Assembly: GCF_027923385.1 (NCBI RefSeq)
Contig: NZ_BSEC01000001.1
Span: 942,501-1,006,500 of the forward strand
Source of the DNA: Methylocystis echinoides
GTDB taxonomy: Bacteria > Pseudomonadota > Alphaproteobacteria > Rhizobiales > Beijerinckiaceae
Reading direction: 5' to 3'
Length of the DNA stretch: 64,000 nt
The position numbers were made by a program, and so were the translations under genes. Below are positions 34,317 to 43,454 of this stretch, piece by piece. Every line of letters starts with the position of its first letter. Position 1 is the stretch's first letter. The notes beneath the pieces are model-generated. The model was not told the DNA's origin, ran no database searches, and saw only the letters and a list, made by a program, of their open reading frames with translations.

Positions 34317-34721
34317 TCAGGCCTGTTCGAGTTCGATCAGCGTCCCGCAGAAATCCTTGGGATGCAGGAAGAGCACCGGCTTGCCATGCGCGCCGATCCT
34401 GGGCTCGCCATCGCCGAGAACGCGGGCGCCGGTCGCCTTCAGCTGATCGCGCGCGCTGATGATGTCGTCGACCTCATAGCACACGTGGTGGATGCCGCCG
34501 GCGGCGTTCTTCGCCACGAAGCCGGCGATCGGAGAGTTCTCGCCATAGGGCTCGAGAAGCTCGATCTTGGTGTTCGGCAGTTCGACGAAAACAACGGTCA
34601 CGCCATGCTCGGGCAGGCTCTCCGCCGCCGACACCTTTGCGCCCAGTGCGTCGCGATAAACCGCCGAGGCCTTTTCCACGCTCTCGACGGCGACGGCGAC
34701 GTGATTGAGACGACCGATCAT
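34317..34721 (-). CDS. mce: Methylmalonyl-CoA epimerase
   Basis: 134-residue vicinal-oxygen-chelate enzyme that interconverts (R)- and (S)-methylmalonyl-CoA, feeding propionyl-CoA (including that from valine and isoleucine) into the mutase. From ATG 34721 (GGGGA upstream) it begins MIGRLNHVAVAVESVEKAS with the first metal His. It has VELPNTKIELLEPYGENSP with the conserved Glu, GGIHHVCYEVDDI with the second His, and GTLIELEQ with the last Glu. Length matches the family. Upstream of DUF1467 in a two-gene unit. Confidence 0.92.
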   Translation of the reverse strand: MIGRLNHVAVAVESVEKASAVYRDALGAKVSAAESLPEHGVTVVFVELPNTKIELLEPYGENSPIAGFVAKNAAGGIHHVCYEVDDIISARDQLKATGARVLGDGEPRIGAHGKPVLFLHPKDFCGTLIELEQA

Positions 34722-34790
34722 TTCATTTCCCCTGCTGCGCGGCCTTTGCCGCAAGTCAGATGAGGGGATTAAGGCCTTGACGCGGCGAAT

Positions 34791-36086
34791 TCAACCATCC
34801 GCGCCCACCTCAGGGCCCATCTGCGCAATCTCCGCGCGCAGCGGCTCCAGACGCGGCTCATAGGCCGCAAACGCGAACCACGGGCACCCCTCTTCGCGCG
34901 CACGGCGCAGCGCCGCGCTCGCGGCCTCTTCCCGACCGAGAGCAAGTTGCGCCGCCGACAGGAAAATATAGGGCGGCGCGGCCCCATCGGCGCAGGCCGA
35001 CGCCAGCGCCGCCTCGGCCTCGTCGAGTCGGCCGGCGCGGGCGAGGACATAAGCCAGCACGGCTTGCAGGATCGGGTTTTCGGGGGCTTGCTGAAGGCTG
35101 CGGCGCGCCGCCGCTTCGGCCTCGGCATGGTGGTCCGAGAGACTTTCGGTGAGCGCGAGGACGCTGCGCAGCACGGCGGCGTCCGGCCGCAACCGCGCCC
35201 CTTCCTCGGCCAGACGCGCGCCGCCGTCTATGTCGCCGGCGCAGAAGGCCAGCCAGGCGCGCATCGTCAGATGGGCGCGGTCATAGGGCGCAATGCGCAA
35301 AGCCGCGTTGATCTCTTCAATCGCCTCGTCGAGCCGCTGGCGCCAGACGAGCGCCCAGCTTCGATGGCCGCGCGCCTTGCTGTAGAGCGGGTCGCCGGAC
35401 ACGGCGCGGTCGAGCATCGCAAGACCCTCGTCGAGCCGCCCCCGCAGCGTCGCGCACGACCAGCCGAGGATCGAGAGCGCCGGCACGAAATCCGGCGCCA
35501 TCGCCAGCGCGCGGCCCGCGTCCCGCTCGATGATGACGGCGCCATCCATCGGCCGGAGATAACCGAGCGTCACCCGACTCGCGGCGATGCTTGCGGAGAG
35601 CGACCAGAGCGCGGGCGACGGGTCGCCGTGATCGCCAACCGCGAAAATGGCTTCCTGCGCGCGCGCGAAGCCGTCGCGGGTCAGGCTTCCGGCAAGTTCA
35701 TAGGCGGTCTGCCAGAGATCGAAGACGCGCAGGTCCATTGCGCCTTTCGTCGGCTGCTCGCCGTTTTCCTTGTCGCTGGTTTCGATCGATGCGCGCAGCG
35801 ACAGGCCTCGGCCATAGGCGGTGGCGATCAGATCGCCATATCCGGCGACCCTGAGAGGCTTGCGCAGCAGATAGGCGCAGCGGTCGATGGAGTCGTCGGA
35901 AACAGGGCGTCCCGGCCACAGCCGTTCGCCGATCTCCGCCTTGGAGACGACGGCGCCTTTCGATTCGAGCAGCAATTCCAAAAGTTGACGCGCCTGTGGC
36001 CCGACCGGAATCTGGACGCCATCTTTCGAGAGCCCTCTGAAGGAGCTGTATTCCAAACCGGCAAATCGCCAGACAAAACCGTTCAT
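34791..36086 (-). CDS. CadC/OmpR-type winged-helix regulator with TPR-like C-terminal domain
   Basis: 431 residues; ATG 36086 has an excellent GGAGGGG site (a TTG 7 codons upstream is the alternative). The N-terminal ~100 residues form an OmpR/PhoB-type winged helix (LLELLLESKGAVVSKAEIGERLWPGRPVSDDSIDRCAYLLRK pattern). The rest is helical with TPR-like repeats, e.g. ALAMAPDFVPALSILGWSCA and LDEAEAALASACADG. No transmembrane segment and no receiver domain. Such soluble HTH-TPR proteins are usually one-component activators that sense through the repeat domain. Target unknown; the divergent secreted-protein gene at 36297 is one candidate. Confidence 0.82.
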   Translation of the reverse strand: MNGFVWRFAGLEYSSFRGLSKDGVQIPVGPQARQLLELLLESKGAVVSKAEIGERLWPGRPVSDDSIDRCAYLLRKPLRVAGYGDLIATAYGRGLSLRASIETSDKENGEQPTKGAMDLRVFDLWQTAYELAGSLTRDGFARAQEAIFAVGDHGDPSPALWSLSASIAASRVTLGYLRPMDGAVIIERDAGRALAMAPDFVPALSILGWSCATLRGRLDEGLAMLDRAVSGDPLYSKARGHRSWALVWRQRLDEAIEEINAALRIAPYDRAHLTMRAWLAFCAGDIDGGARLAEEGARLRPDAAVLRSVLALTESLSDHHAEAEAAARRSLQQAPENPILQAVLAYVLARAGRLDEAEAALASACADGAAPPYIFLSAAQLALGREEAASAALRRAREEGCPWFAFAAYEPRLEPLRAEIAQMGPEVGADG

Positions 36087-36296
36087 CGTCCCCTCCGGGG
36101 CGCACAATGATGATTCCCGCTGGACTGTGCAAGCCCTTACAAAAACAATTGAATTTTACTTCTCCGATGCGAGATTCTCGCTATCTTCAAATTGCGCTCG
36201 CGTGAATTGCGTTCGGGGTCGGCGCTGATGTGACGGCCTTTCATCTCTGCGCCGGGAAGCGGTAAAATGACTGGAAAAACCTTGCAGAAAGGAAAC

Positions 36297-36632
36297 ATGA
36301 TGCGCAGCCTACTTGCCGCGCTGCTGCTCGGGGCGGTCCCTGCGGCGGCGGCCGAGCTCAATGATTATCCGACCGCCGCCCGCGCGGATTATGTGTTCGG
36401 CTGCATGAAAGCCAATGGAGATACACGCATCGCGCTCGATCAGTGCAGTTGCTCAATAGACATTATCGCGAGTATTCTCCCTTACGAGAGCTATGTCGCG
36501 GCGGAAACGGTGGCGAGCGTGAACCAGCAGGCGGGGCAGATCGGCTCCATGATGCGCAACACGGGCGCCGCGCGCGACACGCTGGAGACGCTGCGCCGCG
36601 CCCAGGCCGAAGCGCAGGTGCGCTGCTTCTGA
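36297..36632 (+). CDS. Small secreted protein of unknown function
   Basis: 111 residues from the ATG at 36297 (AAAGGAAAC site upstream; a longer frame from 36267 is less likely). The signal peptide is clear: MMRSLLAALLLGAVPAAAA, cleaved before ELNDYP. The mature part has four Cys, C36, C50, C52 and C110, probably forming disulphides, and the motif LDQCSCSIDII. No family recognised. Divergent from the CadC-like regulator. Confidence 0.65.
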   Translation: MMRSLLAALLLGAVPAAAAELNDYPTAARADYVFGCMKANGDTRIALDQCSCSIDIIASILPYESYVAAETVASVNQQAGQIGSMMRNTGAARDTLETLRRAQAEAQVRCF

Positions 36633-36819
36633 CGCGCGTTTCCGCCTGACCCTCCTTGCGAGCGACGCGGCGCCCTGAGAGCCCTGATGTGGCTTTTGGA
36701 TTGCCTCGCGTCGCGGGCAAGAACCAACGCGGGGGCGTGGGAAAAGCGCCGCAGCCGCCGCGCCCGTGTTATAGACGCGTCACGCCCCCTTGGGCTTTTC
36801 ATGCGGCGGAGAAATCGGC

Positions 36820-37395
36820 ATGCTTATTTTGATCCTGGGACTCGCGCTTTTCATTGGCGTTCACGTCTTCTCCACGCTGCGCGGCCCGCGCGCGGCGCTT
36901 GTCGAAAAATACGGGGCGCAGACCTACAAGGGCGCCTATTCGGCGGTCGCCCTTCTCGGGCTCGTCCTCATCGTCTGGGGCTTCTCGCGCTATCGCGCCG
37001 AAGGGCTCATCCAGATATGGGACCCGCCGCACTGGATGCGCCACATCGCCATGCCGCTTGTCTGGGTCGCCTTCGTGGCGATCGCCAGTCGCCGCGCGCC
37101 GCCCTCGCGCATTCGCGGCTGGCTGCGTCACCCGACGCTCGTCGGGCTCAAGAGCTGGGCGGCCGCGCATCTGCTGGTGAATGGCGATCTCGGCGGCATG
37201 ATCATGTTCGGCTCGCTGCTGGGCTTCGCCGTCTATGATCGCATTGCGGTCAAGCGGCGCGGCGATCTGGGCGCGGAGCGCGTGGGCGCCTTCACGAAGG
37301 GCGACGCCATTGCGCTCGGCGCCGGCACGGCGGTCTATGCGCTGTTCCTCGTGCTGCATCCCTATCTGTTCGGCGTGCCCGTTCTCGGCGGCTGA
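36820..37395 (+). CDS. nnrU: NnrU family membrane protein
   Basis: 191 residues starting MLILILGLALFIGVHVFSTL, with GGAG 9 bases upstream. About five membrane helices. The HVFSTLRGPRAALVEKYG segment after helix 1, PPHWMRHIAMPLVWVAFV and GDLGGMIMFGSLLGFAVYDRI are typical of NnrU, a heptahelical-like family linked to nitrite/nitric-oxide respiration in some bacteria and to isoprenoid/carotenoid modification (15-cis-zeta-carotene isomerase homologue) in others. No denitrification genes are near, so the function stays open. Confidence 0.85.
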   Translation: MLILILGLALFIGVHVFSTLRGPRAALVEKYGAQTYKGAYSAVALLGLVLIVWGFSRYRAEGLIQIWDPPHWMRHIAMPLVWVAFVAIASRRAPPSRIRGWLRHPTLVGLKSWAAAHLLVNGDLGGMIMFGSLLGFAVYDRIAVKRRGDLGAERVGAFTKGDAIALGAGTAVYALFLVLHPYLFGVPVLGG

Positions 37396-37452
37396 GGACA
37401 GGCGTCCGGGCATGAACGTGGCGTCGGCGCTTGCTGCGCGCCGGCGCCCCGT

Positions 37453-38796
37453 TCAGCCGACAAGTCGCGCCAGCGCTTTCGCGCGACCGATCAGCGGCAG
37501 GAGCGCGGCGAGTTCCGGTCCGCTTTCGGCGCCCGTCAACGCGAGCCGCAGCGGATGGAACAGCGCCTTGCCCTTGCGGCCGGCGGCGGTTTTGAGATCG
37601 CTCGTCCATGTCGACCAGGTGCTGTCGTCCCATGGCTCGGCGGGGAGACGTTCGGCCGCCTGCGCGAGAAAATCGGGGTCTTCGCGGCCCGCGTCGATCT
37701 CACCCTCGACCACGCGCCACCATGTCAGAAAATCGTCGAAGCGCCGGAGATTGCCGCGCGCGGCGAGCCACAGCGGCTCGGCCTTGTGGCCGACGACGTC
37801 GAGCGCCGCGAGACGCTCGCGCACATCCTCGAAGGTAAACAGCGCCAAAGTGCGATGGGTGAGCGTTTCGAGATCGTCGGGATCGAAGCGCGCCGGATTG
37901 CGCGAGATGTGCGAAATATCGAAATGCCGCCCGAGGTCGGCGAGCGAGCGCACGGCGTGGACATTGTCGGAGGAGCCGGTGAGGGTCGCGAGCGCCGCGA
38001 CCGCCATGGCCTCGAAGCCCTCCTCGCGCAGCGAGCCGATGGAGAGCGAGCCGGTGCGTTTCGACAGTCCTTCGCCGCCGGCGCCGATCAGCAGATTGTG
38101 ATGGGCGAAGAGCGGCGGCGTCGCCTGCGGAGCCAGCGCCGCGAAGAGCTGCAGTTGCACAGCCGTGTTGGTGACGTGATCCTCGCCGCGAATGACATGG
38201 GTGATCTTCATGTCGATGTCGTCGGCCACGGAGGGCAGGGTGTAGAGGAAGCTGCCATCCTCGCGGATCAGCACCGGATCGGAGAGCGCCGCGCAATCGA
38301 TATGGCTCGGCCCGCGGATGAGGTCGACCCATTCGACGACGCCCGGCTCCAGCCGGAAGCGCCAGTGCGGGCGCCGCCCCTCGGCCGCCAGCTTCGCCCG
38401 GTCGGCGTCGGAGAGCCGCAGCGCGGCGCGGTCGTAGACGGGCGGCAGTCCGCGCGCCTGCTGCATCTTGCGGCGCTTCTCCAGCTCCTCGGGGGTCTCG
38501 TAGCAGGGGTAGAGGCGGCCGTCGGCCCGCAGCTTCGCCGCCGCCGCCTCGTAGAGCGCGACGCGGGCGGACTGGCGGAAGACGGCGTCGGGGGCGACCC
38601 CCAGCCAGGCCAGGTCCACCTCGATCGCGGCGGCGAATTCCTCGGTGGACCGGGCGAAATCCGTGTCATCGAACCGCAGTATGAATCGTCCATTGTGCGC
38701 ATGAGCAAAGAGGTAGTTGATCAGCGCCACGCGCGCATTGCCGATATGGATGCGGCCGGTGGGCGAGGGCGCGAAACGAACGATGGGAGAGGTCAT
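37453..38796 (-). CDS. gltX: Glutamyl-tRNA synthetase
   Basis: 447-residue class Ic synthetase. The HIGH-type motif is [18 protein letters not shown] at residues 8-25; the KMSKS-type loop is [13 protein letters not shown] (~235). [11 protein letters not shown] near residue 40 shows the Asp-Thr-Asp of GluRS, and [13 protein letters not shown] is also present. It lacks extra domains. Many alphaproteobacteria carry two GltX proteins; the short, Asp-Phe-Ala-Arg version here resembles the second group, whose tRNA specificity (tRNA-Glu and/or tRNA-Gln) varies. Which type this is cannot be told from sequence alone. Confidence 0.93.
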   Translation of the reverse strand: MTSPIVRFAPSPTGRIHIGNARVALINYLFAHAHNGRFILRFDDTDFARSTEEFAAAIEVDLAWLGVAPDAVFRQSARVALYEAAAAKLRADGRLYPCYETPEELEKRRKMQQARGLPPVYDRAALRLSDADRAKLAAEGRRPHWRFRLEPGVVEWVDLIRGPSHIDCAALSDPVLIREDGSFLYTLPSVADDIDMKITHVIRGEDHVTNTAVQLQLFAALAPQATPPLFAHHNLLIGAGGEGLSKRTGSLSIGSLREEGFEAMAVAALATLTGSSDNVHAVRSLADLGRHFDISHISRNPARFDPDDLETLTHRTLALFTFEDVRERLAALDVVGHKAEPLWLAARGNLRRFDDFLTWWRVVEGEIDAGREDPDFLAQAAERLPAEPWDDSTWSTWTSDLKTAAGRKGKALFHPLRLALTGAESGPELAALLPLIGRAKALARLVG

Positions 38797-38998
38797 GAGC
38801 AGGCTTCGTCAGGAGTTTTGCGAAAATGCGCGCCGGGAGAAGATTCTCGCGCCGCAGCCCTTTTGCCAAGTGCCGGCGTCCTTGTCAGTCGGAATATTGG
38901 GCTGGCCGCGCCCGGGCCTGTCGCGTCGCCGCGATCGCCAGCCCGACGCCGCCCTGCGCCTGCGCCGCGAAACCGTCACGCTGGGCGCCTGAGTGTCC

Positions 38999-40141
38999 AT
39001 GATCCTTGCCTATATCTGCGCCGGATGGTGCGCCTTCATCCTGATCATGAACTTCGCCAGCATGTGGCTGATGGGCCGCAAATGCCGCGCCCGTCCGCGC
39101 AACATGCCCGTTCCCGCCGACGCGCCGCCGGTGAGCGTGGTGCGTCCGCTGCGCGGCGTCGAGGCCTTTTCCGAGGAGACGCTCGGCGCGACCTTCGATC
39201 TCGACTATCCGACGTACGAGATCATCTTCTGTGTGCAGTCGCCGGGCGATCCGATCATTCCGCTGGTCGAGCGTCTGATCGCGGCGCATCCGGCGCGCGA
39301 CGCCCGGCTTCTCGTCGGCGACGATTATGTCAGCGCCAATCCCAAGCTGAATAATTGCGTCAAGGGCTGGGAGGCCGCGCGTTACGATTACGTCGTCCTC
39401 GCGGATTCGAACGCGCTGCCGCCGAAAGATTACATTCAGACCATGCTCGCGGCCTTCGAGCCGAACACGGCGATGACGGTCTCCATGCCGATCGGTTCGC
39501 GTCCCGATGGCTTCTGGGCCATGGTCGAATGCGCGATCCTCAACACTTTCCAGGCGCGCTGGCAATATGGCGCCGAGGCCATCGGCATCGGCTTCGCGCA
39601 GGGCAAGAACATGATGTGGCGGCGCGAGGTTCTCGACCGCGCCGGCGGCATTCGCGCGCTGGGCTGCGAGATCGCCGAGGACGCCGCCTCGACCAAGATC
39701 ATCCGCGCGCAGAAGATGAATGTGAATCTCGTCGACATGCCCTTCGAGCAGCCGCTCGGCGCGCGCACGGCGCATGAGGTCTATGCACGCCATGTGCGCT
39801 GGGCGCGCCTGCGCCGCGTGACCTTCCCGGCGCATTATGCGCCGGAGTTCATGAACGGCAGTTTCGTGGCGGTGGTGCTCGGCGCCTATGCCGCGCTGCA
39901 ATTCGGCGCGGACGCGGCGCTCGTGGCGCTCACGGCGGCGGCCATCGCCGGCGCCCTGCACGGCGGCGAATTGTGGCTCGCCCGCGTCTGCGGCTTTCCG
40001 CTCGACTGGCGCAAGCCTTTCGCGCTCATGATGCGCGATCTGCTGCTGCCGGTGATGTTCGTCGACGCGCTGCTCTTCGATGATTTCGTCTGGCACGGCA
40101 ACGCCATGACGGTGCGCGAGGTCGAGGACACGGCGGGCTGA
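38999..40141 (+). CDS. Ceramide glucosyltransferase-like glycosyltransferase (GT21 family)
   Basis: 380-residue membrane glycosyltransferase. N-terminal helix ~2-22. The GT-A domain has PPVSVVRPLRGVEAFSEETL (start of GT21), VVLADSNALPP, CEIAEDAASTKII and the processive-type RHVRWARLRR (H/Q-x-x-R-W), i.e. the D1-D2-D3-xxRW pattern of ceramide glucosyltransferases. Two or three C-terminal helices follow (~285-345). ATG 38999 is preferred; GTG 38993 is in frame. Candidate substrates are sphingolipid-like or hopanoid lipids (HpnI is a related family). No hopanoid genes are adjacent. A strong terminator hairpin follows. Confidence 0.82.
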   Translation: MILAYICAGWCAFILIMNFASMWLMGRKCRARPRNMPVPADAPPVSVVRPLRGVEAFSEETLGATFDLDYPTYEIIFCVQSPGDPIIPLVERLIAAHPARDARLLVGDDYVSANPKLNNCVKGWEAARYDYVVLADSNALPPKDYIQTMLAAFEPNTAMTVSMPIGSRPDGFWAMVECAILNTFQARWQYGAEAIGIGFAQGKNMMWRREVLDRAGGIRALGCEIAEDAASTKIIRAQKMNVNLVDMPFEQPLGARTAHEVYARHVRWARLRRVTFPAHYAPEFMNGSFVAVVLGAYAALQFGADAALVALTAAAIAGALHGGELWLARVCGFPLDWRKPFALMMRDLLLPVMFVDALLFDDFVWHGNAMTVREVEDTAG

Positions 40142-40184
40142 CCTGCGCATTCCCGCAAGCTCGTGCGGTGTTTGAGAGTGAAAC

Positions 40185-40213
40185 GAAGCCATCCAGGCCC
40201 TCTGGATGGCTTC
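40185..40213 (+). terminator. Intrinsic terminator-like hairpin after the GT21 gene
   Basis: A perfect 12-bp stem: GAAGCCATCCAG (40185-40196) with CTGGATGGCTTC (40202-40213) around a 5-base loop, followed by ATTGCTTTG. It starts 44 bases after the stop codon. The U-tract is short and interrupted. Confidence 0.65.
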
Positions 40214-40350
40214 ATTGCTTTGCGGCTCGAAATGACCGGGCGCCGTGTCACCGAAACGTCGCGCAAGTGTCGCCAAGCTACTATTGATCCGTCATCGAAA
40301 CGCAGTCCGTCCGTCGCGAAAACGCAGCGCAGGGCGACTAGTCTTGCATC

Positions 40351-40959
40351 ATGGCGTTTACGACAGACATCGCGGCGAAGCTGACGCGCGACGCGTCATC
40401 CCTCCCGCAAAGCGGCCTCGGAGCCGATCGCTTCCGCAGATTTCTCGACGCGGATCTCGCAGCGGTTCATCTCTTCTCGCGCTCGGCGCGGCCAAGGGCG
40501 ACGCGCCTGCTCGCCATTGCCATCAGCAAGCTCGGCAACGGCTGGATCTATCTTCTGCTGTTTCCAGCCCTCTTCTTTGGCCTCGGCTGGCGCGGCTGGC
40601 CCGTCGTGCTGATCGCCGCCGCCAATGCGGCGTTGCTGCATGTGCTGTATCCGATCATCAAGCGCCGCTTCCTGCGCAAGCGGCCCTTCCATGTCGACGC
40701 GCGCCTGCCGTCGCTGCTGAAGACGCTGGACGAACATTCTTTCCCCAGCGGCCACGCCATGACGCTGACGGGCGTGCTGGCCCCGATGGTCCTCGCCTGG
40801 CCGGCAATGACAGTCTCGGCCGCCGTGCTGGTTCTCTCAATGGCCTGGTCGCGAATCGCGACCGCGCATCATTACCCGAGCGACGTCGTCGCCGGAATCG
40901 CGCTCGGCGCCGCCATCTCCTGGCCGCTGTCGCGTTACGCGCTGACGTTCTTCTTCTGA
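40351..40959 (+). CDS. PAP2-family phosphatase (membrane-associated)
   Basis: 202 residues with several membrane helices. The three phosphatase motifs are present: KRRFLRKRPF (~110), FPSGHAM (~133) and SRIATAHHYPSDVVAG (~170), the last two carrying the catalytic histidines. Substrates of the family include phosphatidate, undecaprenyl pyrophosphate and lipid A phosphates. The neighbouring lipid glycosyltransferase makes a lipid substrate attractive, but the genes are separated by a terminator. The ribosome site is weak. Confidence 0.88.
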   Translation: MAFTTDIAAKLTRDASSLPQSGLGADRFRRFLDADLAAVHLFSRSARPRATRLLAIAISKLGNGWIYLLLFPALFFGLGWRGWPVVLIAAANAALLHVLYPIIKRRFLRKRPFHVDARLPSLLKTLDEHSFPSGHAMTLTGVLAPMVLAWPAMTVSAAVLVLSMAWSRIATAHHYPSDVVAGIALGAAISWPLSRYALTFFF

Positions 40960-41136
40960 CCTCGCGGCGCGCCGCAAATCGCCCTTGCAGCGTTCCGAGC
41001 AGCTTTTCACCTCCGCCCAGCAGGCGCGCCACTTCTTGCGCCAGGCGAAGGGGCGTCCGCAGGCGGCGCAGATTTTCTGAGGCAAATGTGTTTTGCCGCG
41101 CGCGCCGGGGCTTCGGTCGTGCTTATGCATGAGCAT
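40837..41136 (-). CDS. DUF2256 family zinc-ribbon-like protein
   Basis: 99 residues (ATG 41136; ATG 41130 also possible). The core KICAACGRPFAWRKKWRACW followed by EVKSCSERCK gives the CxxC...CxxxC arrangement and the RPFxWRKKW signature of DUF2256. Most family members have about 50 residues. Here the frame continues ~40 residues past the domain, antisense to the last 123 bases of the PAP2 gene. The tail has no recognisable feature. The domain call is secure, the tail less so. Confidence 0.75.
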   Translation of the reverse strand: MLMHKHDRSPGARGKTHLPQKICAACGRPFAWRKKWRACWAEVKSCSERCKGDLRRAARSEEERQRVTRQRPGDGGAERDSGDDVARVMMRGRDSRPGH

Positions 41137-41179
41137 CAGATGGCGCGGGCCGCGTTGCGCTCAAGTCAGGCAGCTTAAG

Positions 41180-41770
41180 TCAGGCGGCGCGCGACAGCGC
41201 GGCGGCGTCGACAGCCGCAACCGCCCGCACCCGCCCCTCGACGCCCGCGAGCGCCCCGGGCGACAGCTCCAGACCGAGAAAACGCGCCCGTTCGACAGGC
41301 CCGGGCAGGGTCAGCCGCTCGGTGAAGCGACGCTCGAAGCCAAAGCGCGCGTAATAGGGCGCGTCGCCGACGAGCAGCACGGCGCGATGGCCGAGCGCCT
41401 GCGCCCGGTGGAGCGATTCGCGAATCAGTCCCGCGCCGAGGCCGAGCGACCGCGCCTCCTGCGCCACCGCGACCGGCCCGAGCAGCAGCGCCGGACGGCC
41501 GCCGGCGAGGATCGGCCACAGCCGAATCGTGCCGATCAGCGCGTCCGTCTCGTCCTTCGCGACCAGCGCGAGGCCGGGCGCGGGCCGGCGCCCGTCGCGG
41601 AGGCGCTCGCAGGTCTTCAGGAAGCGCGCCGGGCCGAAGGCGGCGTCCAGCAGCGCCTCGCGGGCGGGAGCGTCCGTCGGCGTCTCGTCGAGAATCGTGA
41701 AGGCCCGGCGCCCCGTCATCGCGGGGACGACGGGCGTGACGGGAGTGGGGAAGGCAAGATCAAAGGTCAT
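41180..41770 (-). CDS. GNAT family N-acetyltransferase
   Basis: 196 residues from ATG 41770, which has a near-perfect AAGGAGG site; the frame open to 41893 is rejected. It shows a GNAT core: ALVAKDETDALIGTIRLWPI (beta strands), then LLGPVAVAQEARSLGLGAGLIRE, the acetyl-CoA pyrophosphate loop (Q/R-x-x-G-x-G/A variant RSLGLGAG), and APYYARFGFERRF. This YhbS-like pattern is common in bacterial GNATs of unknown substrate. Downstream of the intergenic palindrome pair. Confidence 0.87.
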   Translation of the reverse strand: MTFDLAFPTPVTPVVPAMTGRRAFTILDETPTDAPAREALLDAAFGPARFLKTCERLRDGRRPAPGLALVAKDETDALIGTIRLWPILAGGRPALLLGPVAVAQEARSLGLGAGLIRESLHRAQALGHRAVLLVGDAPYYARFGFERRFTERLTLPGPVERARFLGLELSPGALAGVEGRVRAVAAVDAAALSRAA

Positions 41771-41894
41771 CTGTTCCTCCTTCGAGAGGAAAAGCGACCC
41801 TCGCGCCTGGCGCGCAGCGACGCGCCCGCCGAACGGGACAGGTAATGGTGGGAAAACGGGCGAGGGACGCGCCTGCGGCTTGCCCCTCACCAAG

Positions 41895-41987
41895 CCTCTC
41901 CCCGCAGGCGGGGAGAGGAGCAGAGCCGGGCCTGCATCACGAGCGTGGATCGGCTGCCGGCCCCCTCTCCCCGCTTGCGGGGAGAGG
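41895..41987. repeat. Tandem pair of perfect palindromes (dispersed repeat family)
   Basis: Copy 1 at 41895-41918 and copy 2 at 41964-41987 have identical 11-base arms, CCTCTCCCCGC and GCGGGGAGAGG, with 2-base loops (AG, TT). Copy 2 is followed by ATTGGGGTGAGGGG. They lie between the GNAT start and the decarboxylase stop. Confidence 0.75.
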
Positions 41988-42022
41988 ATTGGGGTGAGGG
42001 GCGGGCCGCCGCCTCAACCCGC

Positions 42023-43168
42023 TCAGATGATGAAGGTCTCGAGCGGCGGGAAGCCGTTGAAGCCGACCGCCGAATAGGTGGTCGTATAGGCGCCCGTTCC
42101 CTCGATCAGCACCTTGGTCCCGATCTCCAGAGAGATCGGCAGCTCATAGGGCTTCTTCTCATAGAGCACATCGACCGAATCACAGCTCGGACCGGCGATC
42201 ACGCAAGGGGTCGTCGGCGCGCCGTCGGCTTCCGTGCGGATCGGGTAGCGGATCATCTCGTCGATGGTCTCGGCGAGGCCGTTGAACTTGCCGATGTCGA
42301 GATAGACCCAGCGCAGTTCGCCCTCGGCTTCCGACTTCTTCGAGATCAGCACGACTTCCGCTTCGATCATGCCGGCGTTGCCCACCATGCCGCGACCCGG
42401 CTCGATGATCGTCTCCGGAAGCCGGTTGCCGAAATGCTTCGACAGCGCTCGGAAGATCGCATTGCCATACTGCTTCACGGCCGGCACGTTCTTCAGATAT
42501 TTCGTCGGGAAGCCCCCGCCGAGATTGACCATCTGAAGCGTGATGCCGCGCTCGGCGAGGTCTCGGAAGATATCCGCCGCCGACTTCAGCGCGCCGTCCC
42601 ACTTGCGCGGGTCGGTCTGCTGCGAGCCGACATGGAAGGACACGCCATAGGCCTGCAGGCCGAGACGATGCGCATGCTCCAGCACGCCAGTCGCCATTTC
42701 CGGCGCGCAACCGAATTTGCGCGACAGCGGCCACTCCGCGCCCGAGCCGTCGCAGAGGATGCGGCAGAACACCTTCGAGCCGGGCGCGACGCGCGCGATC
42801 TTCTCGACTTCCTCGACGCAGTCCACCGCGAAGAGCCGAATGCCGAGCTCATAGGCGCGCGCGACGTCGCGCTCCTTCTTGATCGTGTTGCCGAAGGAGA
42901 TGCGGTCGGGCGTGGCGCCGGCGGCGAGCGTCTGCTCGATCTCCGGCACGGAGGCCGTGTCGAAGCAGGAGCCCAGCGAGGCGAGCAGCGACAGCACTTC
43001 CGGCGCCGGATTGGCCTTCACGGCGTAGAAAACGCGCGTGTCGGGCAGCGCACGGGCGAAGCCGCGATAGTTCTCGCGGATCACGTCGAGGTCGACGACG
43101 AGGCAGGGACCATTGTCGCGGCCCGCGCGGCGGCGCTCGGCGAGGAATTCCTGGATACGGTCGGTCAT
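42023..43168 (-). CDS. Ornithine/lysine decarboxylase (PLP, alanine-racemase fold, type III)
   Basis: 381-residue pyridoxal-phosphate decarboxylase making putrescine (or cadaverine). The PLP lysine is K51 in VFYAVKANPAP. SFHVGSQQTDPRKW carries the ring-stacking His, VNLGGGFP the phosphate loop and EPGRGMVGNAG the second phosphate contact. GPSCDSVD holds the catalytic Cys contributed across the dimer. ATG 43168 has AAGGGG 9 bases upstream; the in-frame extension is rejected. Length (about 377) equals alphaproteobacterial ODC/LDC. It is preceded by a long structured leader resembling the speF element, which implies polyamine-responsive control. Confidence 0.93.
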   Translation of the reverse strand: MTDRIQEFLAERRRAGRDNGPCLVVDLDVIRENYRGFARALPDTRVFYAVKANPAPEVLSLLASLGSCFDTASVPEIEQTLAAGATPDRISFGNTIKKERDVARAYELGIRLFAVDCVEEVEKIARVAPGSKVFCRILCDGSGAEWPLSRKFGCAPEMATGVLEHAHRLGLQAYGVSFHVGSQQTDPRKWDGALKSAADIFRDLAERGITLQMVNLGGGFPTKYLKNVPAVKQYGNAIFRALSKHFGNRLPETIIEPGRGMVGNAGMIEAEVVLISKKSEAEGELRWVYLDIGKFNGLAETIDEMIRYPIRTEADGAPTTPCVIAGPSCDSVDVLYEKKPYELPISLEIGTKVLIEGTGAYTTTYSAVGFNGFPPLETFII

Positions 43169-43454
43169 TTGCGGCATCCCCTTCGAAGGGCGCGGGTTCG
43201 AGCCGCGCCAGGAACAAGTTTTTGCTTCGGCGGATGCACGACGTCCTTCGTTCGCGCGCGGTGGAGACGCGACGAACGGCGATGCGCCAGCAATCCAGGA
43301 TCGCGTCACGCTTGCGCGTGGACGATCCGGTGATGCGCCGTTGGCAGGTCAGACAACGAAAGACACGCGCGCAAGCGCATGCCATTCAGTCCGATCAGCC
43401 ATCGATTGGAAGGGGAAAGTCCCTTTCCGCACGCCCGGCAAGAAAGACAAGCCT

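Noticed and set aside
36820..37395. Using NnrU as evidence for denitrification
   Set aside because: No nitrite or nitric oxide reductase genes are nearby, and NnrU relatives include isoprenoid/carotenoid isomerases, so the name alone does not show the pathway.
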